Part shown: piece after piece, positions 24,398 through 33,458 of the stretch
Layout of the letters: each line of letters opens with the position of its first letter
How positions within the stretch are numbered: the stretch's first letter is position 1
From: Micropruina sp.
Lineage (GTDB): Bacteria; Actinomycetota; Actinomycetes; Propionibacteriales; Propionibacteriaceae
Direction: 5' to 3'
Assembly (NCBI GenBank): GCA_016711205.1
Contig: JADJTM010000001.1
Span: 1,116,001 to 1,180,000 of the forward strand
DNA length: 64,000 bases
The notes under the pieces: generated by a model
What the model was told of the DNA's origin: nothing
Database searches by the model: none
What the model saw: only the letters and a program-made list of their open reading frames with translations
Position numbers and translations under genes: made by a program

Positions 24398-27300
24398 CTA
24401 CCAGCCACCGCGCCAGGTGACGCCGTCGCAGTTCACGATCAGGTCTTCGCCATAGCCGTAGTAGGCCCACGAATCCCGGTCCACGTCGCCGTTGAAGGTC
24501 TGCCGCGAGAACGGAGCATTACCCGGGCGGGTGAACGTGCAGGTGTAGCTGCCGCTGAAGCCGCTGGTGGTGACGTGGATGAACGGGCACCGGCCACCGT
24601 CCCGGCTATAGGTGCAACTGCCGTCCGGTGAGCGCGACCCCGAGGGCCGGACGCGCAGCGAGCGGACCGGCGGCGGCGGATCCTCCGACGTCAGCTCGAT
24701 CGTGCGGGTCTGGGTGCGGGTACCGTCCGAGACCCGCACGGTGAAGGTGTGGCTGCGGGCGAAGCCGCCCAGGTCGCGGCTGACCGCCCGGCTCCAGGTG
24801 CCGTCGCGGTTGTCGGTGGTGGCGATGTTGGCGCCGTCCACGGTGACCTGCAGGGCGCGTCCGTTCGGGTTGACGCTGACGTCGAAGCTGACGGTGGTGC
24901 CGTTGGCCGCGTTGCGGCTCAGCGCGAAGCCCTGGATCTCGCCGAAGGGCGTGGCGCTCGCACCGCCCGAGACCGGCCCGCAGCGTTCCTCGTTGCAGAC
25001 CTGCAGGGTGAAGGCGTACGACACCCCGTCCGCCGGCACGGTGAGGGTGCGGTCGAACGCCGCCCCGCGCGCCGACACCGACAGCGAATCGACGGCTGTG
25101 CCGTTGGCGAGAATGCGCAGGGTGGACTGCCGGCCGCGCGAGTCGGGCGCGGTGCCCCGCACGCGGATCGTCCGGTCGTTGCCGGTCGGGGTGACCGTCG
25201 GCGCACCCGGACGCTCCGGCACACCGACCGCACGCCACGACGCCTGCGCGGTGGAGGTCTTGCCGGCCCCGTTGCGCGCCGTCACCACGTAGCTGTGGCT
25301 GGCGCCGTCGTAGGTCACCCGGTCGTCGGTGCAGCTGGTGCCGGCGGTGTTCGAGCAGATCGTTCTGCTGCCGTCGCGGGTGACCGAGAAGGTCAGGTCG
25401 GTGGGGCCGTTCTTGTCTGGGGTGTTCCACGACACCCGCAGCGCCGTGGACGCCCCCGTGGCCGTCGCGGCGGTGAACGTCGGTGCGCCCAGCCCCAGCG
25501 GCCTGCCCGCCGACTGGCCCTGGATGCGTGCGCTCGGCCCGATCGCCAGTTCGTTCTCGGCGGCCAGCGAGATGGTGTAGATCGTGTTGTTATCGAGCCC
25601 GGTGATCACCTTGCTCGTCGACTGCCCGGACGCCCGGATCTCGCGGCCGTCCACGATGATGTGAAAGACCTTCACCGCGGTGCCCTCGAACCTGACCGGG
25701 TTCCAGCTGAGCGTCAGTGAATGATCCTGCGGGTTGCTGACCATGAGCCCGGTCGGTGCCGGCGGCGGCTGGTCGGGACGGATCCGGCGGCTGGCATCGC
25801 TCCACTCGCCCGCACCCGCCTTGTTCAGCGCCCGCACCTGGAACGTGTACCAGGCTCCGTTGGTCAGGCCGGTCACCCGGCAACTGGTGGCGGGGCAGGT
25901 GGTGGTGCGGCCGCGGCTGTCCTTCAGCTCATAACCGGTGATCGGCGAGCCGTTCGCCGCCGGCGCCGTCCAGGTCAGGGTTTCGGCCCTGCTCTGCACC
26001 TTCGGGCCGGGTCGGGGCGCCGACGGCCGGCCCGGCACGCCGTAGACCAACAGGGTGAACCGGGCGCTCACTTGCCGGTCCTCGCGGCTCTTGTCGGCCA
26101 CGTCGGTGCCGGTCACCTCGAAGGAAACCTCGCCGTGCGCGTCGCGGGGCGGGGTGAAGGTGATCGTGGTGCCCGAAGTCACGTACGGGGTGGACGGCCC
26201 GCTCACCTGGGTGACCTTGACGATGCCCGGCACCGCATCGATCAGCGGCGAGCTGATGCCGACCGGAACCCGCACGGGGGTGCCCTGCTGGATGTCGGTG
26301 AAGGTGCGCCCTTGGATGGTGGCCGGCGGAGCGCTGGTGATCGTGAGGGTCAGCACCTGGGGCACCGCGCGGGTGCCGGCCACGCCGATCGCCAGCTGTC
26401 CCTGCGCTCCGGGGGCGGCCGCGCCGGTCGCCTTGATCTGCACGGTGCGTCCGCCGGTCACCTCGACGCCCGGTATTGCGGTCACCCACTCGGCGGTGTA
26501 CGCCAGGGACGCCACCTCGCCCGCGTCCGCGACCCACACGCTGCACAGGGTGCCGATGTCGAGGGTGCGGGGGTCGCCGCCGGCGGGCAGGCTGATCGGT
26601 GCGGTCGGGCAGCGCAGCACCGGGGTGCTGGGGCCGACCTGCACCGGGATCGTCACGTACGAGGTGAGCACGCCCTCATCGGTGGCCGACTCGCCGTCCA
26701 TCACCTGCACGGTGACGGCACCCGGCCCGACGTAGCCGTCCTTGGCGGTGACCTCGAGGTGGGTGTCGTCCACAGCTTCGACGCTCAGCCGGCCGGCCGG
26801 GGAGGCCGTCAGGGTGTCGGCGGTGGTGAGCCGCACGGTGCGGCCCCGCGGCGACATCACGTAGTCGCCCAGGGTGGCGGTGACGGACGAATCCGGGTCG
26901 ACCTTGATCAGGCCGTCCGGTTTGAGCGCCGGCGCGCCCCCGCCGGCGGGTGGCACGAAGATCAGCGCCGCGCTCTGGGCGCCCCGCTCGTCCGTCACCT
27001 GGTAGGGAATCACTTGCGGTGCGGCGGTCACCGGAATGCTGACCACGCCGGCGACGACGCTGATCGCGGGGTCGGTGCGCAGCACGCTCGCGGTCAGCTT
27101 CTCGTCGCGGCCGTCCGGATCCCAGGCCTTGGCCAGCACGTTCACCTTCGCGACGGCGCCGTCGATGACTGCCACCTCGTCGAAGATCACCGGGGCGTTC
27201 TCGAAGTTCTGCTGCGGCGTTACGTTGTCGCCGTCGGGGTACGCCTCGTAGGTGACCGAGGTGGGGCTGCTGCCGACCACCCGGCCGAGCTTGGGTGCCG

Positions 27301-30151
27301 AGCCGATGCCCGCCACCGTGACGCTGTCGCCGTCCGGGTCCTGGGACGAGGTGGGCAGCGAGATCTTGATCCGTTGACCAGCGCCGGCCCGGGCCTCGAT
27401 GTCGCCGGGACGGGGCGCGTGGTTGTCGTCGGCGTTCTCGGGCTGGGGCTTGATCGTGACGCTGACCTCGCCACGGGTGCGCTGCCCGGTGGGGGTGGCC
27501 GCGTAGTACTCGATGGTGACCTCGCGGGTCTGGGTCACGTCGGTGGGCGCCACGTAGCGGATCTGGTCGTTGTGAACCCAGGCCTGCCCGACGTCCAGAG
27601 CTTCAACGACGCTGCTGGAGGCGTCGTAGAGCTGCAGTTGGCCGACCGTCAGCTGCGGGTCGAGGTTGGTCACCAGCGACAACGCCGAACCGGCCGGGCT
27701 GGTGTCGTTGCTGAGCGCGTTGATCAGCACGCTGTCGCCGTCGCGGACGATCGCGCGGTCCTTGCGGGTCAGCGGCACGTCGTCGCCGACACTGTCGAGC
27801 TGCGCCACCGTGACGTCGCCCCGAGCGGTCTGATAGCCGTTGCTGACGGTGTAGTGCACCGGGAACGGGTTGGGGCTCACCCGCTGGGCGCGCGGGGTGA
27901 TGATCAGCCACCGTCCGCCGATCACGGAGACGTCGACCTCAGCGTCCGACTCGGCCGACTGCACCGTGAGCAGACCGCCCTGCGGGTCGGCGTCGTTGGC
28001 CAGCACGTCCACCCGCACCGCATTGGTGCCGCGGATCGCCGCGGAGTCGGGCATCGTCTGCGGCACGAATCCGGCGTCCTCCTTGGCGACGTCGATGCGG
28101 ATCTGACTACGGTCGACGCGAGCGGAGCCGTACGCGGCGACGTAGTCGAGAAAGTAGGGCCCCGGACGGCTGGCGGTCACCGTGACCAGGCCGGAGCGCT
28201 GGTCGGTGGTCACCTTCAGGTTCGCCTTGGGGGTCAGGTCGCCGCCGAGGGTGAGCCTGGCGTCGGCGGTGCGCGGGTCGGAGCCGGGCAGGTCGTTGGC
28301 CAGCGGACGGATCACGATCGGCTTGCCCACCTGGCCGCGGGCCGTGTCGGGGTTGGCCACCGGACGTCCGCCGGTCAGCGCCTTCTCACCGAGCACGGTC
28401 AGCGACACCTCGCTGGTCACCTCGTTGCCGGGCACGTCAGTGACCCGGTAGTTGAGCGCCTTGCGGGTGTCGGTCTCGACGCCGGCGGCGGTGTATTCGA
28501 GCCGTCCGTCCGGGGTGGTGGGCACGAGATCGCCGTCGCTGCTCGCGTCGACCAGCAGCACCGGGTCGCTCTCGGGGTCGCGCCAATCGCCCAGCGGGGC
28601 CACGTTCAGGGTGCCGAAGGAGGGCACGGTGAAGGCCGGCTTGACCGCCCCTTCGCGCAGGTACGGCTTGTCGTTGTGATCCGCCGCATTGATGCTGATC
28701 TGCACCGACGCCTCGTCGTCGTGGTACCCGTTGCCGGCCACGTAGCGAAAGCCGAAGCCGACGGCGTCGCGGGGGGTGGTCACCTTGAGCGCCTGGCCGT
28801 CGGGGGTGATCTCGACCCGGTAGCCGTCCGGCACGCCGCGGACGGCACTGATCATCAGAATGCTGCTGATCGAGTCGGTGTCGTTGTCGAGCGGATGGAC
28901 GAGCTGGGTGCGGTTGGCGCGGGCCCCGAAGCGGTCGTCGTTGGCGTGCGGCTCGGCGTCTTTGAGGGCGGGCTTGTCGGAGTTGTTCGGGTCGTTGGGG
29001 TTCTGGTTCGGCTTGGGCTTGATCTTGTCCCAGTTGTCGAGCCGCAACTGCTGGTCGAGGTCGAACACCCGGCCGTCCGCGGAGTCGTTGAGCACCAGCG
29101 AGCCGCGGTTGACCCTGAATACCGGCCGGGCCAGCGGCTGGGCGCGGCTGGTCACCGCCATGCTCTCGGCGATGCCCTCGCCGCAGGCCCGCACGACGGT
29201 GGTGGGGGTGCCGGCCCAGGCGCCGAAATCGCAGCTGGCCAGCCGGACGGGTGCCGCCGGGGTCGAGCCGATGCCTTTGGCCACTTCGGTGCTCAGGCCG
29301 TCGGCGAGGTTGATCCGCAGCAGCGCCTCGGGCAGGGCGAGCAGGACGCCGGGAGCGTCCGGGCCGCTGGTCTGCAGGCGTCCGGCGACCCCGGCGGTGA
29401 CCTGCTTGGTGCGTCCGTCGGGCAGGATCACCAGGCCGAGCGTCGCATCGTAGACGACCGCCCGGGTGCCGATCGCCGCGAGCTGCACGGACGTGATCGC
29501 GGTGCTCAGCCGCCCCTTGACCGGTGTGGTGAAGGTGCCGTTCTCGACCCCGATGCTGATCGTGGTTCCGTTGACGGACGCGACGTGCACGCTGCCGTCC
29601 ACCCCGACGGCCACGGCGACGGTCTGCCCGGTGGCGCCGGCCGGGGGTGCACCGACCTCGGCCAGGGCGGGCAGTGCCGGGTCGAGCGACTTGAGGTCGG
29701 CGAGCCGCTGCTCGGGGTCGTAGCGGCCGGCCCAGATCTTGCCGGTGGCGGGGTCGACGGCGGCGATGGTGCCGCCTCGCTGGTCGACCACGGTGCCGAG
29801 CTTGAGGTTGATCGCCGCATCGGTGGAGTTGGTGACGGCCGAGGTGTCGATCGGGACGAGCGCGCCACCGGCGGCGTCGTACTCGACGACGGCGCCGCCG
29901 TCCTGCAGCACGTCCAACTCCTGGGTGCCGGCGGCACCGGGCAGGTCGAGAAAGGCGTCCAGACCGACGGCGGACTTGTTGATGCGCCCGTAGGACTGCT
30001 CGGCGTCGTTGGTCACCCAGATGCCGGAGTCGTGCAGGTCGAGCTTGTTGACCGGGTAGCCGATCGAGCGCACCGCGAGCGTCGCGATCACGGCCAGCAC
30101 CAGGGTGGCGATCACGCCGGGACCCCAGCGCAGGATCGTCCGGTGGCGCAT
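24398..30151 (-). CDS. giant membrane-anchored Ig/FN3-repeat surface protein, 1917 aa
   Basis: One N-terminal helix (GVIATLVLAVIATLAVR, residues 11-27) anchors the protein with the rest outside. Residues about 30-370 form a beta-propeller-like region. A Pro/Asn linker (KPKPNQNPNDPNNSDKP, about 375) follows, then several cadherin/Ig-type repeats, each with a Ca-site-like motif such as RPLANDLPGSDP, VLANDADPQGG, NALSNDTSPAGS and LAKAWDPDG. Fibronectin type III domains come next (about 1390-1750, for example PPPAPTGLMVSNPQDHSLTLSW), and a C-terminal domain with four Cys ends in VNCDGVTWRGGW. No LPXTG or dockerin was seen. Likely an adhesin or envelope scaffold. It heads the moxR-DUF58-TgpA-like operon and is intact over 5.7 kb. 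Confidence 0.9.
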   Translation of the reverse strand: MRHRTILRWGPGVIATLVLAVIATLAVRSIGYPVNKLDLHDSGIWVTNDAEQSYGRINKSAVGLDAFLDLPGAAGTQELDVLQDGGAVVEYDAAGGALVPIDTSAVTNSTDAAINLKLGTVVDQRGGTIAAVDPATGKIWAGRYDPEQRLADLKSLDPALPALAEVGAPPAGATGQTVAVAVGVDGSVHVASVNGTTISIGVENGTFTTPVKGRLSTAITSVQLAAIGTRAVVYDATLGLVILPDGRTKQVTAGVAGRLQTSGPDAPGVLLALPEALLRINLADGLSTEVAKGIGSTPAAPVRLASCDFGAWAGTPTTVVRACGEGIAESMAVTSRAQPLARPVFRVNRGSLVLNDSADGRVFDLDQQLRLDNWDKIKPKPNQNPNDPNNSDKPALKDAEPHANDDRFGARANRTQLVHPLDNDTDSISSILMISAVRGVPDGYRVEITPDGQALKVTTPRDAVGFGFRYVAGNGYHDDEASVQISINAADHNDKPYLREGAVKPAFTVPSFGTLNVAPLGDWRDPESDPVLLVDASSDGDLVPTTPDGRLEYTAAGVETDTRKALNYRVTDVPGNEVTSEVSLTVLGEKALTGGRPVANPDTARGQVGKPIVIRPLANDLPGSDPRTADARLTLGGDLTPKANLKVTTDQRSGLVTVTASRPGPYFLDYVAAYGSARVDRSQIRIDVAKEDAGFVPQTMPDSAAIRGTNAVRVDVLANDADPQGGLLTVQSAESDAEVDVSVIGGRWLIITPRAQRVSPNPFPVHYTVSNGYQTARGDVTVAQLDSVGDDVPLTRKDRAIVRDGDSVLINALSNDTSPAGSALSLVTNLDPQLTVGQLQLYDASSSVVEALDVGQAWVHNDQIRYVAPTDVTQTREVTIEYYAATPTGQRTRGEVSVTIKPQPENADDNHAPRPGDIEARAGAGQRIKISLPTSSQDPDGDSVTVAGIGSAPKLGRVVGSSPTSVTYEAYPDGDNVTPQQNFENAPVIFDEVAVIDGAVAKVNVLAKAWDPDGRDEKLTASVLRTDPAISVVAGVVSIPVTAAPQVIPYQVTDERGAQSAALIFVPPAGGGAPALKPDGLIKVDPDSSVTATLGDYVMSPRGRTVRLTTADTLTASPAGRLSVEAVDDTHLEVTAKDGYVGPGAVTVQVMDGESATDEGVLTSYVTIPVQVGPSTPVLRCPTAPISLPAGGDPRTLDIGTLCSVWVADAGEVASLAYTAEWVTAIPGVEVTGGRTVQIKATGAAAPGAQGQLAIGVAGTRAVPQVLTLTITSAPPATIQGRTFTDIQQGTPVRVPVGISSPLIDAVPGIVKVTQVSGPSTPYVTSGTTITFTPPRDAHGEVSFEVTGTDVADKSREDRQVSARFTLLVYGVPGRPSAPRPGPKVQSRAETLTWTAPAANGSPITGYELKDSRGRTTTCPATSCRVTGLTNGAWYTFQVRALNKAGAGEWSDASRRIRPDQPPPAPTGLMVSNPQDHSLTLSWNPVRFEGTAVKVFHIIVDGREIRASGQSTSKVITGLDNNTIYTISLAAENELAIGPSARIQGQSAGRPLGLGAPTFTAATATGASTALRVSWNTPDKNGPTDLTFSVTRDGSRTICSNTAGTSCTDDRVTYDGASHSYVVTARNGAGKTSTAQASWRAVGVPERPGAPTVTPTGNDRTIRVRGTAPDSRGRQSTLRILANGTAVDSLSVSARGAAFDRTLTVPADGVSYAFTLQVCNEERCGPVSGGASATPFGEIQGFALSRNAANGTTVSFDVSVNPNGRALQVTVDGANIATTDNRDGTWSRAVSRDLGGFARSHTFTVRVSDGTRTQTRTIELTSEDPPPPVRSLRVRPSGSRSPDGSCTYSRDGGRCPFIHVTTSGFSGSYTCTFTRPGNAPFSRQTFNGDVDRDSWAYYGYGEDLIVNCDGVTWRGGW

Positions 30152-30300
30152 GGCGTTACGGTCTCCCAGGCGTTGTCGAGGCGCCGGGTGAGCTACAGGG
30201 TGCCCGGCGGCGGGTGGTGGGCTTTCGGCAAGGGTAACCGTTGCCCGGGCCAGAGCCGAATGGGGAGGGCTGCCCCGTTGGTCATCGCAGCCGGGGTCTG

Positions 30301-30561
30301 TCAGCGACCGTAGTGGTAGCGACAGGCTGCGATCCGCACCTCGCCCGGAACCACCTTGTAGATCAGGCGGTGCTCATCGGTGATGCGGCGCGACCAGTAG
30401 CCCGCGAAGTCGTGCTTCAGCGCCTCAGGCTTTCCGATGCCGTCGTTGCCGTTGCGAGCAACGTCCTGGATCAGCAGGTTGATGCGCTTGAGGACTCGTC
30501 GGTCCTGGCTCTGCCACCACAGGTAGTCGTCCCAGGCGTTCTCGTCCCACACCAGCAGCAT
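30301..30561 (-). CDS. yoeB: toxin YoeB (Txe/YoeB family mRNA interferase)
   Basis: An 86-residue RelE-superfamily ribosome-dependent endoribonuclease. The family pattern is complete: WDENAWDDYLWWQSQDRRVL at the N-terminus, KPEALKHDFAGYWSRRITDEHRLIYKV in the middle (catalytic Glu and Arg), and the C-terminal CRYHYGR with the catalytic His. The length equals the usual 84-86 aa. Its ATG is 2 nt after the yefM stop, the standard antitoxin-first order. Confidence 0.94.
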   Translation of the reverse strand: MLLVWDENAWDDYLWWQSQDRRVLKRINLLIQDVARNGNDGIGKPEALKHDFAGYWSRRITDEHRLIYKVVPGEVRIAACRYHYGR

Positions 30562-30563
30562 GG

Positions 30564-30818
30564 TCAGCCGTCCACCAAACCGTGCGGCTGTCCGTGGCCG
30601 GCCTCCAGCCGCTCCATCGCGTCCAGCAGACGACGGGCATTGGCCGGTGACCGCATCAGGTACGCGGTCTCCTTGAGGGCCTCGTACTCTTCCAGCGACA
30701 CGATCACCACCGGTGCGTGTCCAGCACGAGTCACCACGACCTCTTCCCGATCATTGACAACCCCGTCCAGCACCTCCGCGTAGCGTGCCCTGGACTCGGT
30801 GTAGCTCAGTGTCTTCAC
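30564..30818 (-). CDS. yefM: antitoxin YefM (Phd/YefM family)
   Basis: An 84-residue Phd/YefM antitoxin. The N-terminal DNA-binding fold starts VKTLSYTESRARYAEVLDGV and carries EEVVVTRAGHAPVVIVSLEEYEALKETAYLMRS, the family core. The C-terminal tail NARRLLDAMERLEAGH neutralises YoeB. GTG 30818 is chosen because homology starts exactly there; the longer open frame upstream crosses the promoter and repeats. Two TGTACA-type half-sites lie 16-33 bp upstream (separate entry), so autoregulation is likely. Confidence 0.92.
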   Translation of the reverse strand: MKTLSYTESRARYAEVLDGVVNDREEVVVTRAGHAPVVIVSLEEYEALKETAYLMRSPANARRLLDAMERLEAGHGQPHGLVDG

Positions 30819-30833
30819 GCCGTACCCCCTGTC

Positions 30834-30851
30834 TGTACAGAAAAGTGTACG
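30834..30851 (-). promoter_or_regulatory. YefM-YoeB operator: two TGTAC-core sites overlapping a -10
   Basis: TGTACA at 30834-30839 and TGTACG at 30846-30851 are 12 bp apart centre to centre. The E. coli yefM-yoeB operator uses TGTACA-core palindromes at this same spacing. On the minus strand TACACT (complement of 30844-30849) is a -10 hexamer inside the site. Confidence 0.65.
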
Positions 30852-30947
30852 CGCAAAAGCTGGGCACCGGCGACTCGGGTCTCGACAAGCGTCTCGACAA
30901 GCTCGACCGGCGGGGAACCAACGCCCGGCACAGACGCAAACTGTGAA

Positions 30948-31059
30948 GCGGAGTGGGGGCACCCCGTCAGGGTGTGGTCGGGCGTCGGGCAACTCAGCGG
31001 CGGAGCTTGCGGAGCCGGTGAGGCTGCCCGGGGCGGGACGGGGTGCACCCCCACTCCGC
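30948..31059. repeat. 112-bp long inverted repeat
   Basis: The left arm 30948-30968 and the right arm 31037-31059 pair over 21 bp with a 2-nt insertion on the right. The interior also folds, as GGGCAACTCA pairs with TGAGGCTGCCC. It lies in the gap between yefM and the FHA-HTH gene, beside GGTCTCGACAAGC-type repeats at about 30880-30905. No protein is encoded. Confidence 0.65.
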
Positions 31060-31085
31060 GGCAACCAAACGCGACCGGGCGTCCG

Positions 31086-31230
31086 GGCAGAGATCCGGCA
31101 TTCGCCGGGATGACGGGGGCTCGCCGGGATGACGAGGGAGCCGGGATGACGGTGTGCGCGGCAGAGATCCCGGCATTCGCCGGGATGACGGGGGCTCGCC
31201 GGGATGACGAGGGAGCCGGGATGACGAGGA
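31086..31230. repeat. REP-like palindromes in a ~67-bp tandem duplication
   Basis: Two tandem copies (from about 31086 and 31153) each contain ATCCCGGCATTCGCCGGGAT and two GCCGGGATGACGAGG half elements; the first copy lacks one C. Same family as the arrays at 3.7 and 15.6-16.3 kb. Confidence 0.8.
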
Positions 31231-31263
31231 GCCGGGATGTCGGAATGGGTCTCGACCAATGGG

Positions 31264-31947
31264 CTAGGGCAGCAGGTCGAGGTCGTCCACGGTGACGATT
31301 CTCGCCGCCATGGCGTATTCGACCAGCCGCGCCTTGCGGCTGCTGGCCAGCTTGGTCGGGCCGCCGCGCAGGCCGCGCACGCCCAGATCGCTGAGCTTCT
31401 CGCACACGTTGTCGAGCTTGCGGTTGAACTTGGTCACGGTCCAGCCCAGCCGAGCGGCGGCCGCTCCTGACTGCGGCACGTGACCGGCGCCCCGGTCGCC
31501 GCGGCGCAGCACGTTCTCGCACAGGGCGATGATCAGCAGTTTCTGGTCGGGGGTGAGCTGCACCCGTCCGATGGTGACTGTGCCGTCCACCGCAGGGACG
31601 GCCTCGACCGGCTCGTAGCTGCTGTCGCTGAGAAAGACGTCGAACTCGTAGGTGGTCGAGCCGGCGGTGAACCACACCACGGTGTGCGCGAACACCACCG
31701 GCAGCGCACCGCCCGGCGCCAGCCACGCCTGCAGGCCGCCCTGGCCGTCCGAGACGGTGGCGGTCAGCTGGGTGCCCACGTTGTTCAGCCACCACAGGCC
31801 CTGACGCTCCGACAGCATCAGGAACTGGCGGTGCAGAAACGCGTTGTCCTCATCGATCACCACGTCGGCCTCGCGTCCGAGGGTGAGGGTGCCGCCCGGC
31901 TCGCGCTGGTAGAGCTCGCCGCAGAAGTCGACGGTCAGCGTGCTCAC
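31264..31947 (-). CDS. FHA-like domain protein with C-terminal DNA-binding-like domain
   Basis: A 227-residue protein. The N-terminal region GGTLTLGREADVVIDEDNAF, LHRQFLMLS, LWWLNNVGTQL follows the FHA fold, but the usual S-x-x-H is reduced to LHR. The C-terminal half LTPDQKLLIIALCENVLRRG, AAAARLGWTVTKFNRKLDNV, CEKLSDLGVRGLRGG looks like the winged-helix region found after FHA domains in actinobacterial proteins. It could link Thr phosphorylation to transcription. Its GTG at 31947 overlaps the kinase stop by 4 bp (GTGA), so it is coupled to the kinase. The FHA call is moderate; DNA binding is inferred. Confidence 0.7.
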   Translation of the reverse strand: MSTLTVDFCGELYQREPGGTLTLGREADVVIDEDNAFLHRQFLMLSERQGLWWLNNVGTQLTATVSDGQGGLQAWLAPGGALPVVFAHTVVWFTAGSTTYEFDVFLSDSSYEPVEAVPAVDGTVTIGRVQLTPDQKLLIIALCENVLRRGDRGAGHVPQSGAAAARLGWTVTKFNRKLDNVCEKLSDLGVRGLRGGPTKLASSRKARLVEYAMAARIVTVDDLDLLP

Positions 31948-33440
31948 TCCACACACCCTTTCTCGAAGGTTCGTGCCGCGTCCTGGCCGCTGACCCGGTG
32001 CACGCGGACCCAGATGCACACCCGCGTGCCCAACGGCTGGCCGGTCAGCTGCACCCATGGTTCCTTGACCGTACGCGCCTGGTCGCCCAGCGCCAACAAG
32101 TAGTAGAACTCGTCGGTCGGCAGCGGGTTGGCGTAGGTCCAGGTGAAGGTGACGGCGGTCCCGTCCCGGGTGCCCCTGATCTCCGGACGCCCCGGCGGCC
32201 CGACCGGGTTCACCGGATCGGGTGGCTCCTCGGTGAAGGTGGGTGTTGCGGTCGGCCGGGCCTCGGGTCGCAATCCTCCGGCCACTGCCCAGATCAAGCC
32301 ACCGACCAGCAGCACCACCACAGCCAGCGCCACCCAGCCGGCCCAGCGCCGTCCCTGCGGTTCGTCGTCGCCCTGCAGTTCGGGGTGCTCCAGCGAGGTC
32401 GCCGGACGGTGCACGGTCGCGTCCTCGGGCGCGTTCACCCCGCGGACGGCGGGCGTGCGGCGCCGGGTGCGCAGGTCCTCGGTGGGCGGCGTCTGCCCGG
32501 ACGGGGTCTGCGCGGCCAGCAGCTGCGGGCCCTGCATGCGGGTCTGGTCACCGCCGTCGTCCGAGGCGGAGGGGGCAATCAGCTCCTGAGCCACCACGAT
32601 CTCGGTGCGCGGCAGCCGCAGGTCCTGCTCGATCACCTGCAGCGAGCGGGCGAAGTCCATCGCGGAGGCCGGACGGAGCGCCGGATCCTTCGCCATGCCG
32701 GCCTTGAGCAGGCGCTCCAGGGACGCCGGCACGTCCGGACGGCCGGTGTCGGGCACCGGCTGGTCGCGGATCCGTTTCATCAGCGCGTAGTGACTGTTGT
32801 CGCCGCCGGGCACCTCGAACGGGGAACGTCCGACCAGCAGGTGCCACAGCGTGGCGGCCAGCGAGTAGACGTCGGAGCGGGTGGACGCGGGCTGCGTCAC
32901 GTACAGCACCTCGGGCGGCGACCACGGCACCGAGACGCCGGTGTCGTCGTTCTCGGCCTCGCTGACTTCGGCGGCGATACCGAAGTCGGTCAGCCCGGGG
33001 GTGCCGTACTGGCTGGTCAGCACGTTGGCCGGTTTGATGTCGCGGTGCAGCAGCAGGGCCCGGTGCGCGGTCTCGACGGCGCTGCTGAGCTGAATGCCGA
33101 TCCGCAGCGCCTCGGCCACCCCGAGGCGTTCGTGCTTGACCCGCTCGGCCAGGTTGGCGCGCGGGTAGTACATCATCACCAGGTACGGACGCCCGTCGGT
33201 GGTGCTGCCGGTGGCATACACCGGCACGATGTGCGGATGCTCCAGCAGAGCCATCGCGTTGGCCTCGCTGCGGAAACGCTGGGCGACGCCCCGCGAAAGG
33301 TCGGAGTCGCGCAGCACCTTGACGGCCACCCGGCGCGCAGGCAGCGCCTGCTCGTAGAGGTACACATCGGCGTAGCCGCCGGCACCGAGCTTGCGTACGT
33401 AGGTCAGGCCGGCAATCGTGGGGGCGGGTCGCTCGGGCAT
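31944..33440 (-). CDS. membrane Ser/Thr protein kinase (Hanks type)
   Basis: A 498-residue kinase. It has the glycine loop LGAGGYADVYLYE, catalytic Lys in VAVKVLRD, HRDIKPANVL (about residue 140) and DFG in LTDFGIAAE. A segment of about 90 aa links to one transmembrane helix (VALAVVVLLVGGLIWAVAGG, about residue 385) and an extracellular beta-rich domain resembling FN3 (PGRPEIRGTRDGTAVTFTW) with two Cys. PASTA repeats are absent, so it is not PknB. The external FN3-like domain parallels the FN3 domains of the giant protein. Third gene of the PP2C-FHA-kinase operon, 18 bp after the FHA gene. Confidence 0.92.
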   Translation of the reverse strand: MPERPAPTIAGLTYVRKLGAGGYADVYLYEQALPARRVAVKVLRDSDLSRGVAQRFRSEANAMALLEHPHIVPVYATGSTTDGRPYLVMMYYPRANLAERVKHERLGVAEALRIGIQLSSAVETAHRALLLHRDIKPANVLTSQYGTPGLTDFGIAAEVSEAENDDTGVSVPWSPPEVLYVTQPASTRSDVYSLAATLWHLLVGRSPFEVPGGDNSHYALMKRIRDQPVPDTGRPDVPASLERLLKAGMAKDPALRPASAMDFARSLQVIEQDLRLPRTEIVVAQELIAPSASDDGGDQTRMQGPQLLAAQTPSGQTPPTEDLRTRRRTPAVRGVNAPEDATVHRPATSLEHPELQGDDEPQGRRWAGWVALAVVVLLVGGLIWAVAGGLRPEARPTATPTFTEEPPDPVNPVGPPGRPEIRGTRDGTAVTFTWTYANPLPTDEFYYLLALGDQARTVKEPWVQLTGQPLGTRVCIWVRVHRVSGQDAARTFEKGCVE

Positions 33441-33458
33441 CTACCTAGTGCCGTCGTT

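Noticed and set aside
30160..30300. RNA gene or regulatory site between the giant gene and yoeB
   Set aside because: No hairpin with U-tract, tRNA shape or promoter was convincing; treated as plain spacer.
25721..30313. 1530-codon open frame on the plus strand
   Set aside because: Antisense to the Ig/FN3 giant gene; a low-complexity Gly/Arg/Val/His/Asp composition typical of high-GC shadow frames, with no domain.
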